Assembly: GCA_937967645.1 (NCBI GenBank)
Contig: CALBTT010000157.1
Coordinates: forward strand, 1 to 63,565
Direction: 5' to 3'
DNA: 63,565 nucleotides
Source of the DNA: an uncultured Zoogloea sp.
GTDB lineage: Bacteria; Pseudomonadota; Gammaproteobacteria; Burkholderiales; Rhodocyclaceae
Part shown: positions 55,301 through 63,517 of the stretch, piece by piece
How the letters are laid out: every line of letters starts with the position of its first letter
How positions within the stretch are numbered: position 1 is the stretch's first letter
The notes under the pieces: generated by a model
Database searches by the model: none
Told to the model about the DNA's origin: nothing
The model's input: the letters and a program-made list of their open reading frames with translations, nothing else
Program-made: the position numbers and the translations under genes

Positions 55301-55521
55301 TGGCCTTCATCCTGGGCGTGCTGCCGCTGGCCATCTCCAGCGGCGCGGGTGCGGCCGCCCGCCGTTCGATGGGTACCGGTGTGGTCGGGGGCATGATCGC
55401 CGCGACCTTCATCGCCACCATCTTCATTCCCCTGTTCTTCAAGTGGCTGAGCGGCCGTGCCAGCAAGGTACCGCCCGTCGGCGACAGCCTCGGCCACGCC
55501 CATCCGGAGGTGAAGCAATGA
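52396..55521 (+). CDS. RND multidrug efflux pump, HAE1 family (AcrB/MexB type)
   Basis: A 1041-residue inner-membrane proton antiporter, the normal family length. MSRFFISRPIFASVISIIIVIAGLMA opens the first helix. Two porter-domain blocks (~40-330 and ~560-860) alternate with twelve helices. The proton-relay Asp-Asp pair is in AIGIVVDDAIVVLENVER, with the relay Lys expected in the TM10 region GLAAKNAILIVEFA. FSINTLTLFAMVLAIG and GNNRPSVATTFIIFKPW are further typical motifs. Substrates probably are hydrophobic drugs, bile-like detergents or solvents. The stop overlaps the outer-membrane channel gene by 4 bp. Confidence 0.95.
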   Translation: MSRFFISRPIFASVISIIIVIAGLMASLTLPVAQYPEITPPTVIISATFPGANAETLSKTVAAPIEEQLSGVEGLLYYNSQSTSNGTVSITATFEVGTNPDTALIAVNNRVKVAEPRLPDDVRRTGVLVQKRSNNILMFAALRSPDQSYDALYLSNYVALNIVEEIRRIPGVGDAQQFDPVYAMRVWLKPDVMAKLGITTTDVSNAIKVQNAQNAAGKIGAEPVVNGQQLTYTVTAKGRLLTPEEFGNIVLRADGPGGLVRLKDVARLELGADSYDRSAKVNGAPVSGMGIYLQSGANALDTAKKVRSRLDEMSKQFPKGVEYFVPYDTTRFIQESAKEVVHTLIEAAILVIAVVYLFLQNWRATLIPIVAVPVSLIGTFAGMWLFGFSINTLTLFAMVLAIGIVVDDAIVVLENVERLMSEQKLSPRDAAIEAMREVSGAVVAIVLVLCAVFIPVAFLGGIAGKLYQQFAVTVAVAVVISGIVALTLTPALCALLLKPTHEEKPLFRPFNRLFERFTRSYTSVVGLTLRHGIIGGLFFILAIAGAGGLLRIVPGSFVPAEDQGYLFGFVTLTDGASAQRTAVTAEQMRQRIMSDDIENIFFVHGTDFITGNNRPSVATTFIIFKPWEQRTVTTGEMAGKFMGIGMSLPDGMGLVFNPPPIQGLGTAGGFEVYVQNRADGDARNLAAVTGQFVEALKKRPELAGINTFFRVTAPQLYVEVDEPKALSMGVPLESIYATLQASTGTLYVNDFNRSGKTYKVQVSAEAAYRMKPEDLLKPYVRSSSGAMVPLSAIATVKTITGAEMVERFNGFVSAKVVGNAAPGFSSGDAIKAVEEVSREMLPEGYRTEWVGQAFQEKRTGSASVIAFVFGIIMVFLILAAQYEKWSLPLAVIMAVPFAMLGALLAVLFRSMPNDIYFQIGLVVLVGLAAKNAILIVEFAAQKQAEGMNIVDAAIEAARLRFRPIVMTSLAFILGVLPLAISSGAGAAARRSMGTGVVGGMIAATFIATIFIPLFFKWLSGRASKVPPVGDSLGHAHPEVKQ

Positions 55522-56966
55522 TCCGCCCCCGCCCCACCCTGCTGGCGGCCGCCCTGGCCGCCGCGCTCACCGCCTCCCTGAGCGGCTGCGCCCTCGGCCC
55601 CGACTACGTCCGTCCGGCCGAGCAGGCCGGCCTGCCGGCGGCCTACACCGAGCAGGCGCCCGGCGCCAGCGCCGACACCCCGGCCCTGGCCGGACGCTGG
55701 TGGTCCCTGTTCGGCGATGCGCAACTCGACGCCCTGGTGGATCAGGCCCTGGCCTCGAGCCCCGATGCCCGCTCCGCCGCGGCCCGTGTCGAGGAAGCCG
55801 ATGCCCTGCTGCGCCAGGTGGACGCCGCCCTGCTGCCCCAGGTGGATGCCAATGCCGGCGTGTCCCGCAGCCGTATCATCCTGCCGAACGCCAACCCGCC
55901 CACCGGACTGGTGCGCAACACCGACAAGCTCGGCCTGTCCACCTCCTTCGAACTGGATATCTGGGGCAAGCTGCGGCGGGCCTCCGAGGCAGCCCGGGCG
56001 CAAGCCCTGGGTACCCGCTATACCAGCGAGACGGTGGCGCTGAGCCTTGCTGCATCGGTCACCCAGGCCTACCTCAACCTGCGCGCCATCGACGCCCAGC
56101 TGCTGGCCGTGCGTGACTCGGTGAGCAGCCAGGCACGCAGCACCCAGCTGACCCGCGTCCGCTTCGACAGCGGCTACGTGTCGCAACTGGATGTGCAGCA
56201 GGCCGAGGGTGCGCTGGCCACCTACACCGCCGCCCAGCTCCAGCTGGAGAAGAGCCGGGCCCTGTCGGAAAACCTCATCGGCCTGCTGGTCGGTCAGCCC
56301 GGCCTGCGCCTCCCCGCGGGGGACCTGGCCAAGCTGCCCGTCCCGCCGGTACCGCCGACCGGCCTGCCCTCGGCCCTGCTCGAAGGCCGGCCCGACGTGC
56401 GCAAGGCCGAGACCGACCTGATCGCCGCCAACGCCAAGATCGGTGTCGCCAAGGCCGCCCTGTTCCCGAGCATCACCCTGACCGGCAGCTATGGCCGGGA
56501 GAGCCGGGAACTGTCGGATCTCTTCAGCCCGGCGGCCATGGTCTGGTCGGTCGGCGCCGGCCTGACCCAGCCGATCTTCGAAGGGGGCCGCCTGCGCGCC
56601 CAGGTCGACGCAGTCTCGGCCCAGCAGAAGCAGAGCCTGGAGGCCTATCGCAAGACGGTCCAGACCGCCTTCCGGGAGGTCAATGACGCACTGGCCGCGG
56701 TGCGGGTGAACGGTGAGGCGGAGGACGCCTACACGACCGCGCGCGATGCGGCACAGAAGGCGCTGAAGCTGGCCCAGGCCCGTTATGACTCGGGCTACTC
56801 ACCCTACCTCGAGGTGCTCACCGCACAGCGCACCGCCAACGACGCCACCGTTGCCTGGGTGCAGAACCGCCAGGCCCGCCTGTCGTCCGCGGTGGACCTG
56901 TTCAAGGCCCTGGGTGGTGGCTGGAAGGCTCCCGCCCAGCTGGCCGGCGGATCGCCGCCCCGCTGA
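55518..56966 (+). CDS. Outer-membrane efflux channel lipoprotein (NodT/OprM type)
   Basis: A 482-residue TolC-like trimeric channel. Signal sequence with lipobox LSGC (~24), then the NodT-family start CALGPDYVRPAEQ. Two OEP repeats are visible (SFELDIWGKLRRASEAARAQ; NAKIGVAKAALFPSITLTGSYG; and GGRLRAQVDAVSAQQKQSLEAYRKTVQTAFREVNDAL). ATGA overlap with the pump gene. With it the tripartite system is complete in one operon. Confidence 0.94.
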   Translation: MIRPRPTLLAAALAAALTASLSGCALGPDYVRPAEQAGLPAAYTEQAPGASADTPALAGRWWSLFGDAQLDALVDQALASSPDARSAAARVEEADALLRQVDAALLPQVDANAGVSRSRIILPNANPPTGLVRNTDKLGLSTSFELDIWGKLRRASEAARAQALGTRYTSETVALSLAASVTQAYLNLRAIDAQLLAVRDSVSSQARSTQLTRVRFDSGYVSQLDVQQAEGALATYTAAQLQLEKSRALSENLIGLLVGQPGLRLPAGDLAKLPVPPVPPTGLPSALLEGRPDVRKAETDLIAANAKIGVAKAALFPSITLTGSYGRESRELSDLFSPAAMVWSVGAGLTQPIFEGGRLRAQVDAVSAQQKQSLEAYRKTVQTAFREVNDALAAVRVNGEAEDAYTTARDAAQKALKLAQARYDSGYSPYLEVLTAQRTANDATVAWVQNRQARLSSAVDLFKALGGGWKAPAQLAGGSPPR

Positions 56967-56987
56967 GCTCCGGCAACACCTGCAACA

Positions 56988-57027
56988 ACCGCGCCCCAGT
57001 CTGGCTCACCCGCCGCCGGGGCGCGGT
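56988..57027. terminator. Hairpin between convergent efflux-channel and MocR genes
   Basis: ACCGCGCCCC and GGGGCGCGGT form a 10-bp perfect stem around a 20-base loop. No T-run follows on either side, so efficiency is uncertain; it ends 4 bp from the MocR stop codon. Confidence 0.5.
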
Positions 57028-57031
57028 CCGT

Positions 57032-58447
57032 TCACCGGCCCCCGGCGGCGGCCAGACGCCCGACGACCGCCACCGCGTCGAGCAGGCGGGCGTCCGCCGG
57101 GTGTCCGAAGTTCAGGCGGATGCAGTGGCCGAACTCCCGCTTGGCCGAGAAGATCGGGCCCGGCGCCACGCTGATGCCCTGCGCCAGCGCCGCGCTGTGG
57201 AGGGCCAGGGCATCCACCTGGCGGGGCAGCTCCAGCCACAGGAAATAGCCGCCCTCGGGCCGTGCCAGGCGGGTTCCCTCCGGGAAGTGCGCCTCCACCG
57301 CAGCCACCAGGGCCGCCTCCTGGCTGGCCAGGGTCCGTCGCAGGTGCCGCAGGTGGTTGTCGTACCCGCCCTGCCGCAGGTAGTCGGCCAGGGCGATCTG
57401 CACCGGGACGGTGGTGGCCAGGCTGAGGGACAGCTTCTGGCGCTGGATTGCCGCGGCGTAACGGCCTGCCGCCACCCAGCCGATCCGGTAGCCCGGCGCC
57501 AGGCACTTGGAGAAGGACGACACGTGCATCACCCGCCCGGTCGGGTCCACGGCCTTGCAGCCCAGCGGGGGATCGGCGGCGAAATGCAGTTCGGCATACA
57601 CATCGTCCTCGATCAGGGGCACATCGAACCGGTCCAGCAGGGCCACCAGCTCCTTCCGCCGCGCATCGGGCACCCGCGCACCGGTGGGGTTGGCGAAGTT
57701 CAGCATCAACAGACAGGCCTTCACGGGATGGTGGCGCAGGGCATCCTCGAGCGCCGCCAGGCTCACCCCTTCCCGGGGGTGGCTGGGAATCTCGATGACC
57801 TTCAGCCCCAGCCGCTCGGCAGCCTGCAGCCCGGCATAGAAGGTGGGTGACTCGATGGCGATCAGGTCGCCCGGGCGGGTCACCGCCTGCAGGCACAGGT
57901 TGAGCCCCTCCATCGCCCCCGAGGTAATCACGATCTCTGCCGGCGACACGCTGGCGCCATTCGCCAGGTAGCGCAGGGACAACTGGCGACGCAGCGCGTC
58001 GTTGCCCGGTGGCAGGTCGGTAACGGTGGCCAGCGGGTCCAGATGCCGGGCAGCGGCGGCCAGATGGCGGCCCAGCTTGTCGAGGGGAAACAGGTGCGGG
58101 CTGGGAAAACTGGAACCGAGCGGCACCACGGCGGGATCCTTGACGCTGTCGAGGATGCGGAAGATGAAATCGCTGACCGCCAGTTCGGTGGAGTGCCCCA
58201 CCGGCCGGGTCATCTCCGGCTCGGGCCAGCGCTGGCCCAGGCGGGCCCGCACGAAGTAGCCGGACTTGGGACGCGCCTCGACCAGGCCGCGGCTTTCCAG
58301 CAGGTGGTAGGCCTGGGTCACCGTGACCGGGGCGATGCCGTGCCGGCGGCAGGTCTGGCGTACCGAAGGCAGGCGGTCTCCGGGGCGCAGCACGCCCTCG
58401 AGGATCAGGCGCGCCGTCTCGTCGGCGAGGGTCTGGTAGAGGCTCAT
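57032..58447 (-). CDS. MocR-type regulator (GntR HTH + aminotransferase fold)
   Basis: A 471-residue fusion of a GntR winged helix (~5-70; LYQTLADETARLILEGVLRPGDRLPSVRQTCRRHGIAPVTVTQAYHLLESRGLVEARPKSGYFV) and a class-I aminotransferase-like domain. The PLP-binding Lys is in VSSFSKCLAPGYRIGW, the Asn/Asp/Tyr pocket in MLNFANPTGARVPDARRKEL and EDDVYAELHF, and the C-terminal Arg in IRLNFGH. Such proteins sense PLP or amino-acid/PLP adducts. The target is unknown; neither flanking gene is an obvious amino-acid or PdxST gene. It converges on the efflux operon. Confidence 0.92.
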   Translation of the reverse strand: MSLYQTLADETARLILEGVLRPGDRLPSVRQTCRRHGIAPVTVTQAYHLLESRGLVEARPKSGYFVRARLGQRWPEPEMTRPVGHSTELAVSDFIFRILDSVKDPAVVPLGSSFPSPHLFPLDKLGRHLAAAARHLDPLATVTDLPPGNDALRRQLSLRYLANGASVSPAEIVITSGAMEGLNLCLQAVTRPGDLIAIESPTFYAGLQAAERLGLKVIEIPSHPREGVSLAALEDALRHHPVKACLLMLNFANPTGARVPDARRKELVALLDRFDVPLIEDDVYAELHFAADPPLGCKAVDPTGRVMHVSSFSKCLAPGYRIGWVAAGRYAAAIQRQKLSLSLATTVPVQIALADYLRQGGYDNHLRHLRRTLASQEAALVAAVEAHFPEGTRLARPEGGYFLWLELPRQVDALALHSAALAQGISVAPGPIFSAKREFGHCIRLNFGHPADARLLDAVAVVGRLAAAGGR

Positions 58448-58509
58448 GGCGCGGATCTTAGCAGCCCGGGCAGTTCCCCCCAGCCGGACACGCCCTCCTC
58501 CACCCCATG

Positions 58510-58538
58510 AAAAAGGCCGGGCAAGCCCGGCCTTTTTT
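58510..58538 (-). terminator. Terminator of the OmpA-domain gene
   Basis: AAAAAGGCCGGGC - AA - GCCCGGCCTTTTT, a perfect 13-bp stem that works in either direction; placed 22 bp after the stop of the leftward OmpA-domain gene. Confidence 0.92.
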
Positions 58539-58560
58539 CGCCCACAGGGGAAAGACGTGC

Positions 58561-59043
58561 TTACTGCACGCGCACTTCCACGCGGCGGGCTTCGGCGCCA
58601 TCGGTGCCACCGAGGGTCACGGCCGGCTTGCGCAGGGCGATCTTGTCGGCCGGGATACCCGCAGCCACCAGCGCATCCTTCAGGGCCAGCGCGCGCGCCT
58701 TGGCGACTTCGGCGTTGACGGCCGCACCACCGGTTTCATCGTGGTAGCCGGAGATCAGCACGATGCGGCTGCTGTCTTCCTGCAGCTTGGCAAGCACCTT
58801 GGCCACCTCATCGGCCGCACCAGCGGGGAGCTCGGACTTGCCTGAATCGAAGTACAGCTTGACCAGGGCTTCGCCAATTTCGGCGATTTCCGGTGCTTCG
58901 GCGGGGGCCGCAGCGGCCGGCTTGGCCTGGGCCGTCTGGCCGGTCACGTAAACGGTAAGGCCGATCACCAGACCAATCACCAGGGCGATGATGCCGAACA
59001 GGATGCCCAGCACCAGATTCTGGTTGTCGTCGTCTTGCTGCAT
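58561..59043 (-). CDS. OmpA-domain inner-membrane-anchored protein
   Basis: A 160-residue protein: one uncleaved membrane helix at ~10-33 (LVLGILFGIIALVIGLVIGLTVYV), Ala/Pro linker, then an OmpA-like domain (~58-160; LVKLYFDSGKSELP, VLISGYHDETGGAAVNAEVAKARALALKDAL, RRVEVRV). The usual NxxLSxxRA is NAEVAKARA, a slight departure. It probably binds peptidoglycan from the inner membrane, unlike the lipoprotein OmpA protein at 14391. Divergent from the exopolysaccharide operon. Confidence 0.88.
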   Translation of the reverse strand: MQQDDDNQNLVLGILFGIIALVIGLVIGLTVYVTGQTAQAKPAAAAPAEAPEIAEIGEALVKLYFDSGKSELPAGAADEVAKVLAKLQEDSSRIVLISGYHDETGGAAVNAEVAKARALALKDALVAAGIPADKIALRKPAVTLGGTDGAEARRVEVRVQ

Positions 59044-59385
59044 CGGAAAGTCCTTTCTGAATCAGATGGAAATAGTCAGCCCAAGAGTATAGCTGCTTAT
59101 TCACCGAGACTATCCAGAAAGCCTGCCGGCTACGGAAAAACCCGCTCTTCAGTCCGTGCGGCAGCAATGCCGCAATCCGCTGCCAGGGCCAGCCAGTGCG
59201 CATCTCCGGCCCCCGCTTATTCCAAAGTCCTAATTGAATAAAAATTTGTCAAATTCAGGATTTGTGTGATTTTGTCACTAAGAAACACAGAATATTCACG
59301 AATATCCTGAAAGCCGCGGAATAGTTGGCTTTAGCACTCGCAAGGCTGAATCAAGATTCGCCGACTTTTGAGTTTGGGGTAACGG
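59044..59385. promoter_or_regulatory. Promoter region of the exopolysaccharide operon, AT-rich, with a 22-bp palindrome
   Basis: 342 bp without a gene. The right half (59220-59340) is unusually AT-rich for this genome. At 59288-59309 CAGAATATTC-AC-GAATATCCTG is an inverted repeat with 9 of 10 arm positions matching, well placed as an operator about 77 bp before the epsL-like start. No -24/-12 sigma-54 element was found. Confidence 0.5.
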
Positions 59386-60768
59386 GTGCTGAAGCGTTTG
59401 GGAGGATCACTGGGGAGTGTGCTGCTGGCACTGGGCGGGGGCGGAGCGGCCATGGCCGGCGATCTGCCGCCCCTGCGCCTGAGCACCATGCTTGCCGGCA
59501 CGAGTCGACCCGACGTGTACCTCTTCGAAAGCGACGAACCGTCCCCCGCGCAACTGAACCTCAGCCGCAGCCTGACCGCGCTGGCAGACCTGGCGGAGCG
59601 TGGCGAGGAAGCGGGCGACCTGCCCCTGGGCAAGAGCACGGGCAGCCGGATCGCCCTGAGCGAGGTGCTGAGCTACGACAGCAACGTGTTCCGCCTGAGG
59701 GATGCCGCCGCGGCGGCGACCGCCGGTCTGTCCGGGCGGGGCTCCTGGCACAGCCAGACCCGCCTGGAGCTGGGCCTGGACAAGAGATATGCCGGGCAGC
59801 AGTGGCTGCTCGACCTGGAAGCCAATGCACATCGCTATGGCCGCTTCGACTTCCTCAACCACACCACCCGCTCGGCGGTGGGGCGCTGGCGCTGGAGCGC
59901 CGGCCCGGACTGGCTGGGCGAAATCGGGGCCGAGCATCGCGAAGCCCTCGACGATTACGCCTACTTCCGCACCCCGGTGCGCAGCATCGCCACCACCCGG
60001 GTGGTGTCGGGCAGTGCCTTCTACCGGCTGACAGACGGCTGGCAGGTGGGCACCCAGGTTGCGGAGGGCAGCCGGCGCTACAAGGACGGTACCCGCCCGA
60101 CCAACGAGCTCGACTTCGGCACGGTGGACCTGGTGCTGCGCTATGCCCCGGAAGGGCGCGGCGCCGCCATCCTGACCCGCCGCCGGGCCCGCGGCCAATA
60201 CCCGAACGCCCCCGCAGACGACGCCGGGACCCTGGCCGAGAAGCGTTTCCAGCAGGACGAGACCAGCCTCGAGCTGTCGCTGCCGACCGGCACCGGCTCG
60301 CGCTACCTGATGCGGGTGGCCAGTGTCAGCCGCGAATACGGGCGCTACCCCCAGAGCAATTACTCGGGGCATTCGGCCCTGGTCGGCGCGGAATGGCAGG
60401 TCACGCCGCGCAGCCAGTTGAGCGGCGTGCTGCGCTACGACGTGGAGCCGGCCCAGGACTTCGTCTCCAGCTACGTGGCGACCCGGGGCCTGCGGCTGGG
60501 CTGGATCTGGGCCTACTCGCCGCGCACGCGGCTGGAGGGCCGCTACGAATGGCGCGACGCGCAGTACCGGGGAGACCCGGGCTTTGGCGTCGCAGTGACA
60601 AGTCGCCGGGAAGACAAGGTGGGGCAGGCGCTGCTGAGCGCCACCCACCAGATGTCGCCCCGCCTGCGCTGGATCCTCAGCCTGCTGCGCGAGCAGCGGG
60701 ACTCGACCCAGGCGGAATGGAGTTACACGGATTGGACTATGGCAGGGAGCGTGCAGTGGGCATTCTGA
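59386..60768 (+). CDS. epsL: EpsL-type outer-membrane beta-barrel of exopolysaccharide operon
   Basis: A 460-residue protein from a GTG start (MLKRLGGSL...) with signal peptide ~1-24. The rest alternates strands of the outer-membrane beta-barrel kind, with TGSRIALSEVLSYDSNVFRLRD near residue 85 as found in the XrtB/PEP-CTERM-associated EpsL proteins, and a terminal aromatic (QWAF). It probably forms the outer-membrane conduit or modification partner for the polysaccharide. First gene of the operon; overlaps epsE by 13 bp. Confidence 0.75.
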   Translation: MLKRLGGSLGSVLLALGGGGAAMAGDLPPLRLSTMLAGTSRPDVYLFESDEPSPAQLNLSRSLTALADLAERGEEAGDLPLGKSTGSRIALSEVLSYDSNVFRLRDAAAAATAGLSGRGSWHSQTRLELGLDKRYAGQQWLLDLEANAHRYGRFDFLNHTTRSAVGRWRWSAGPDWLGEIGAEHREALDDYAYFRTPVRSIATTRVVSGSAFYRLTDGWQVGTQVAEGSRRYKDGTRPTNELDFGTVDLVLRYAPEGRGAAILTRRRARGQYPNAPADDAGTLAEKRFQQDETSLELSLPTGTGSRYLMRVASVSREYGRYPQSNYSGHSALVGAEWQVTPRSQLSGVLRYDVEPAQDFVSSYVATRGLRLGWIWAYSPRTRLEGRYEWRDAQYRGDPGFGVAVTSRREDKVGQALLSATHQMSPRLRWILSLLREQRDSTQAEWSYTDWTMAGSVQWAF

Positions 60769-61592
60769 AGAACATCGACAAACGGCCGGGCGCCTGGTGG
60801 GCCGGTCTGCTGGCCAGCCTGTGGCTGCTGCTGGCGGTGCTGCCGGCCCAGGCCGAGCCGACGCCGCAGGAGTACCGCCTTGGCCCGGGGGACAGCGTGA
60901 AGATCTCGGTCTTCCAGAACCCGGACCTCAGCCTGGAGACCCGGGTCTCCGACACCGGTGCCATCAGCTATCCGCTGGTCGGCAACGTGCAGCTCGGCGG
61001 CCTGACCCTCCAGGAAGCGGAGAAGACCATCGCCAACGGCCTGCGCAGTGGCGGCTTCGTGCTGCAACCCCAGGTCACCCTGCTCCTGCAGCAGGTCCGG
61101 GGCGCCCAGGTGGCAGTCCTCGGCCAGGTGGCCCGCCCCGGCCGCTATCCGCTGGAAAGCACCACCACCAAGGTCACCGATGCCCTGGCGCTGGCCGGCG
61201 GCACCACCCCGCAGGGCGCCGAGAAGGTGATCCTCACCGGCATGCGCAACGGCCGCCGGATCCGTGCCGAGATCGACGTGGCCGAGCTGTTCGTCACCTG
61301 GACACCGGAGAAGGATGTGACCGTGATGGCCGGCGACACGCTGTACGTGCAACGCGCCGCCCAGGTCTACGTGTATGGCGAGGTCCAGAAGGCCGGCGCC
61401 TACCGCCTCGAACGGCAGATGACCGTGCTGCAGGCCCTCTCCGTCGGTGGCGGGCTGAGCCCGCGTGGCACCGAGAGGGGGATCCGCATCCACCGCCGCA
61501 GCGACGACGGCAGCGTGCGCATCCTCAACCCCCAGCTGGGCGATCTGGTGCAAGCGGACGATGTGATCGTCGTCCGCGAAGCCCTGTTCTGA
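60756..61592 (+). CDS. epsE: Polysaccharide export protein (Wza/EpsE type)
   Basis: A 278-residue exporter component. GTG start at 60756 with AGGGAG upstream; a longer frame exists further upstream but only overlaps epsL in another frame. Signal peptide ~1-33 without a clear lipobox. Poly_export domain ~37-115 (EYRLGPGDSVKISVFQNPDLS, ISYPLVGNVQLGGLTLQEAE), then two SLBB domains (VAVLGQVARPGRYPL, VYVYGEVQKAGAYRL). It would form the periplasmic/outer-membrane export channel. Confidence 0.92.
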   Translation: MGILKNIDKRPGAWWAGLLASLWLLLAVLPAQAEPTPQEYRLGPGDSVKISVFQNPDLSLETRVSDTGAISYPLVGNVQLGGLTLQEAEKTIANGLRSGGFVLQPQVTLLLQQVRGAQVAVLGQVARPGRYPLESTTTKVTDALALAGGTTPQGAEKVILTGMRNGRRIRAEIDVAELFVTWTPEKDVTVMAGDTLYVQRAAQVYVYGEVQKAGAYRLERQMTVLQALSVGGGLSPRGTERGIRIHRRSDDGSVRILNPQLGDLVQADDVIVVREALF

Positions 61593-61606
61593 GGCCGGGA
61601 GCGCAT

Positions 61607-62977
61607 ATGGGATTCAATCAACTCCTGGCGGTGCTCAAGGCCCGCCGCCTGCTGCTCGGCGGCGTCTGGGCGGCGGTCGTGCTGCTCGCCCTGACAGTCA
61701 GCCTGGTCCTGCCCAAGCAGTACTCGGCCCAGGCCGAGGTGGTGGTCGAGCCGCGCGGCAGCGACCCCCTGTCGGCCCAGCATGGCAGCGGCTTCACCAC
61801 CCCCGGCTTCCTCGCCACCCAGGCCGACATCATCGACAGCGAACGGGTCGGCGCCCGCGCCGTGACCCTGCTCGGCCTGCCCGCCAAGGCCCCGTGGGCC
61901 GAGAAATGGCAGAAGGCCGCCGGCAGCCAGGGCGACGCCGCGCGCTGGATCGCCAGCCGCCTGAAGAAGTCGGTCAAGGTCAGCCCGTCCCACGAAAGCA
62001 ACGTCCTGACCCTGACCGTCACCAGCGACGACCCGGCCTTCGCCGCCGACTACGCCAATGCCCTGGCCCGTGCCTACCTGGAGACCGATCTGCAACTCAA
62101 GGTGGAGCCGGCCCGCGAGTACGCTGCCTGGTTCGACGAGCACACCAAGGTCCTGCGCAACAACCTGGAGCAGGCCCAGGCCCGCCTGTCCGAGTTCCAG
62201 CGCGAGCATGGCCTGGTCGGTGACGAGAAGGTGGACCTGGAGAGCGCCCGCCTCACCGAGCTGTCCACCCAGTTCACCGCGGCCCAGGCCCAGAGCACCG
62301 ACACCAGCTCGCGCCAGCGTCAGGGTGGCGGCATGAACGAGATCGCCGCCAACCCGCTGATCCAGGCCCTCAAGGTGGACCTGGCCCGCCAGGAAGCCAA
62401 GCTCAACGAACTGTCCGGCTACCTGGGCGAGAACCATCCCCAGTACCAGCGCGTGCAGGGCGAGGTGGCCTCCCTGCGGGCCCGCCTGCAGCAGGAGAGC
62501 GGCCAGGTGGCCGCCGTCGTCGGCACCAACAACCGCATCAACCAGGCCCGGGAGGGCGACCTGCGGCAGCGCCTGGACGCCCAGAAGCAGCGCGTCCTGG
62601 AACTGAAGCAGCAGCGTGACGAGATGATGCTGCTGCAGCGGGAGGTAGACAGCGCCCAGAAAGCCTACGACCTGGTCATGGCCCGCCTCACCCAGACCAG
62701 CCTCGAGAGCAAGTCGCGCCAGGGCAACGTGGCCCTGCTGTCCACCGCCGTGGCCCCCACCGAAGCCTCCAGCCCCAAGCTGCTGCTCAACCTCGGCTTG
62801 GCCATCGCCATCGGCGGCCTGCTCGGCATGGCCGTCGCCATCGTGCGCGAGTTGCTCGACCGCCGGGTGCGCTCCGGCGCCGACCTGGCCGACACCCTCG
62901 GCGTGCCCTGGGTGGTCGAGATCAGCGCCCCGCCGGCGGGCACGCCTGGCCGCCTCTCTTTCCTGCGACGTGTCTGA
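61607..62977 (+). CDS. epsF: Chain-length determinant protein (Wzz/EpsF type)
   Basis: A 456-residue inner-membrane polysaccharide co-polymerase. Two membrane helices, ~14-35 (LLLGGVWAAVVLLALTVSLVLP) and ~405-428 (LLLNLGLAIAIGGLLGMAVAIV), flank a periplasmic region with long coiled coils (~180-385). NPLIQALKVDLARQEAKLNELSGYLGENHPQYQ is the GNVR-type feature of this family. It controls the polymer length together with the kinase encoded next. Confidence 0.92.
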   Translation: MGFNQLLAVLKARRLLLGGVWAAVVLLALTVSLVLPKQYSAQAEVVVEPRGSDPLSAQHGSGFTTPGFLATQADIIDSERVGARAVTLLGLPAKAPWAEKWQKAAGSQGDAARWIASRLKKSVKVSPSHESNVLTLTVTSDDPAFAADYANALARAYLETDLQLKVEPAREYAAWFDEHTKVLRNNLEQAQARLSEFQREHGLVGDEKVDLESARLTELSTQFTAAQAQSTDTSSRQRQGGGMNEIAANPLIQALKVDLARQEAKLNELSGYLGENHPQYQRVQGEVASLRARLQQESGQVAAVVGTNNRINQAREGDLRQRLDAQKQRVLELKQQRDEMMLLQREVDSAQKAYDLVMARLTQTSLESKSRQGNVALLSTAVAPTEASSPKLLLNLGLAIAIGGLLGMAVAIVRELLDRRVRSGADLADTLGVPWVVEISAPPAGTPGRLSFLRRV

Positions 62978-62990
62978 GCGAGCAAGGATC

Positions 62991-63517
62991 ATGGACAAAA
63001 TGAACTTCGCCGGCCCCGCCCCCCATCTCCCGTCCGAGGGGCCCCGCCCCCCGCTGCCCGTCATCGGCCAGCTGCTGATCGCTGCCGGACGCCTGTCTCC
63101 GGACGCGGCCGGGCGGGTTGCCGAACACCAGAAGCAAACCGGCCTGCCCTTCGGCGAAACCGCCGTGGTCCTCGGCCTGGTCAGTGAGGACGATGTCCGC
63201 GCCGCCCTCGCCCGCCAGTTCGACTACCCGGTGCTCAGCCCCGGGGACGACGGCGTGGCGCCAGAGCTGGTGGCTGCCTTCGCCCCCCAGTCGCCCCGGG
63301 TCGAGGCCTTGCGGCAGCTGCGCAGCCAGCTCGTGCTGCAGCGCCTGGCCAGCCCGGCCCGGCGCACGGTGGCGATCGTCGGGCTCGACCGCGGCGAGGG
63401 CCGCAGCTGGCTGGCGGCCAACCTGGCGGTGGCCTTCTCGCAACTGGGCGAACAGACGCTGCTGGTCGATGCGGACCTGCGCAACCCGCGCCAGCACGAG
63501 CTCTTCCGGGTCGGTAC
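62991..63517 (+). CDS. epsG: Exopolysaccharide chain-length tyrosine kinase EpsG, 5' part only
   Basis: Only the first ~175 codons are genomic; the contig then runs into adapter. An N-terminal MshEN-like region (~20-80) precedes the BY-kinase domain: a Walker-A-like VGLDRGEGRSWLAANLAVAF and Walker A' LLVDADLRNPRQHELF. The tyrosine-rich tail lies beyond the break. Residues encoded after 63517 (DRKSTRLNSSH...) come from adapter and are not part of the protein. Confidence 0.9.

Noticed and set aside
52399..55518. 1039-codon open frame opposite the RND pump gene
   Set aside because: Mirror of the pump gene; His/Gln/Asp-rich nonsense composition.
59320..59345. Sigma-54 promoter before the exopolysaccharide operon (TGGCTTTAGCACTCGC)
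   Set aside because: The -12 GC is missing at the required spacing.
59325..61592. 755-codon frame that would fuse an upstream region to epsE
   Set aside because: The first ~480 codons merely read epsL in another frame; epsE has its own GTG and ribosome-binding site at 60756.
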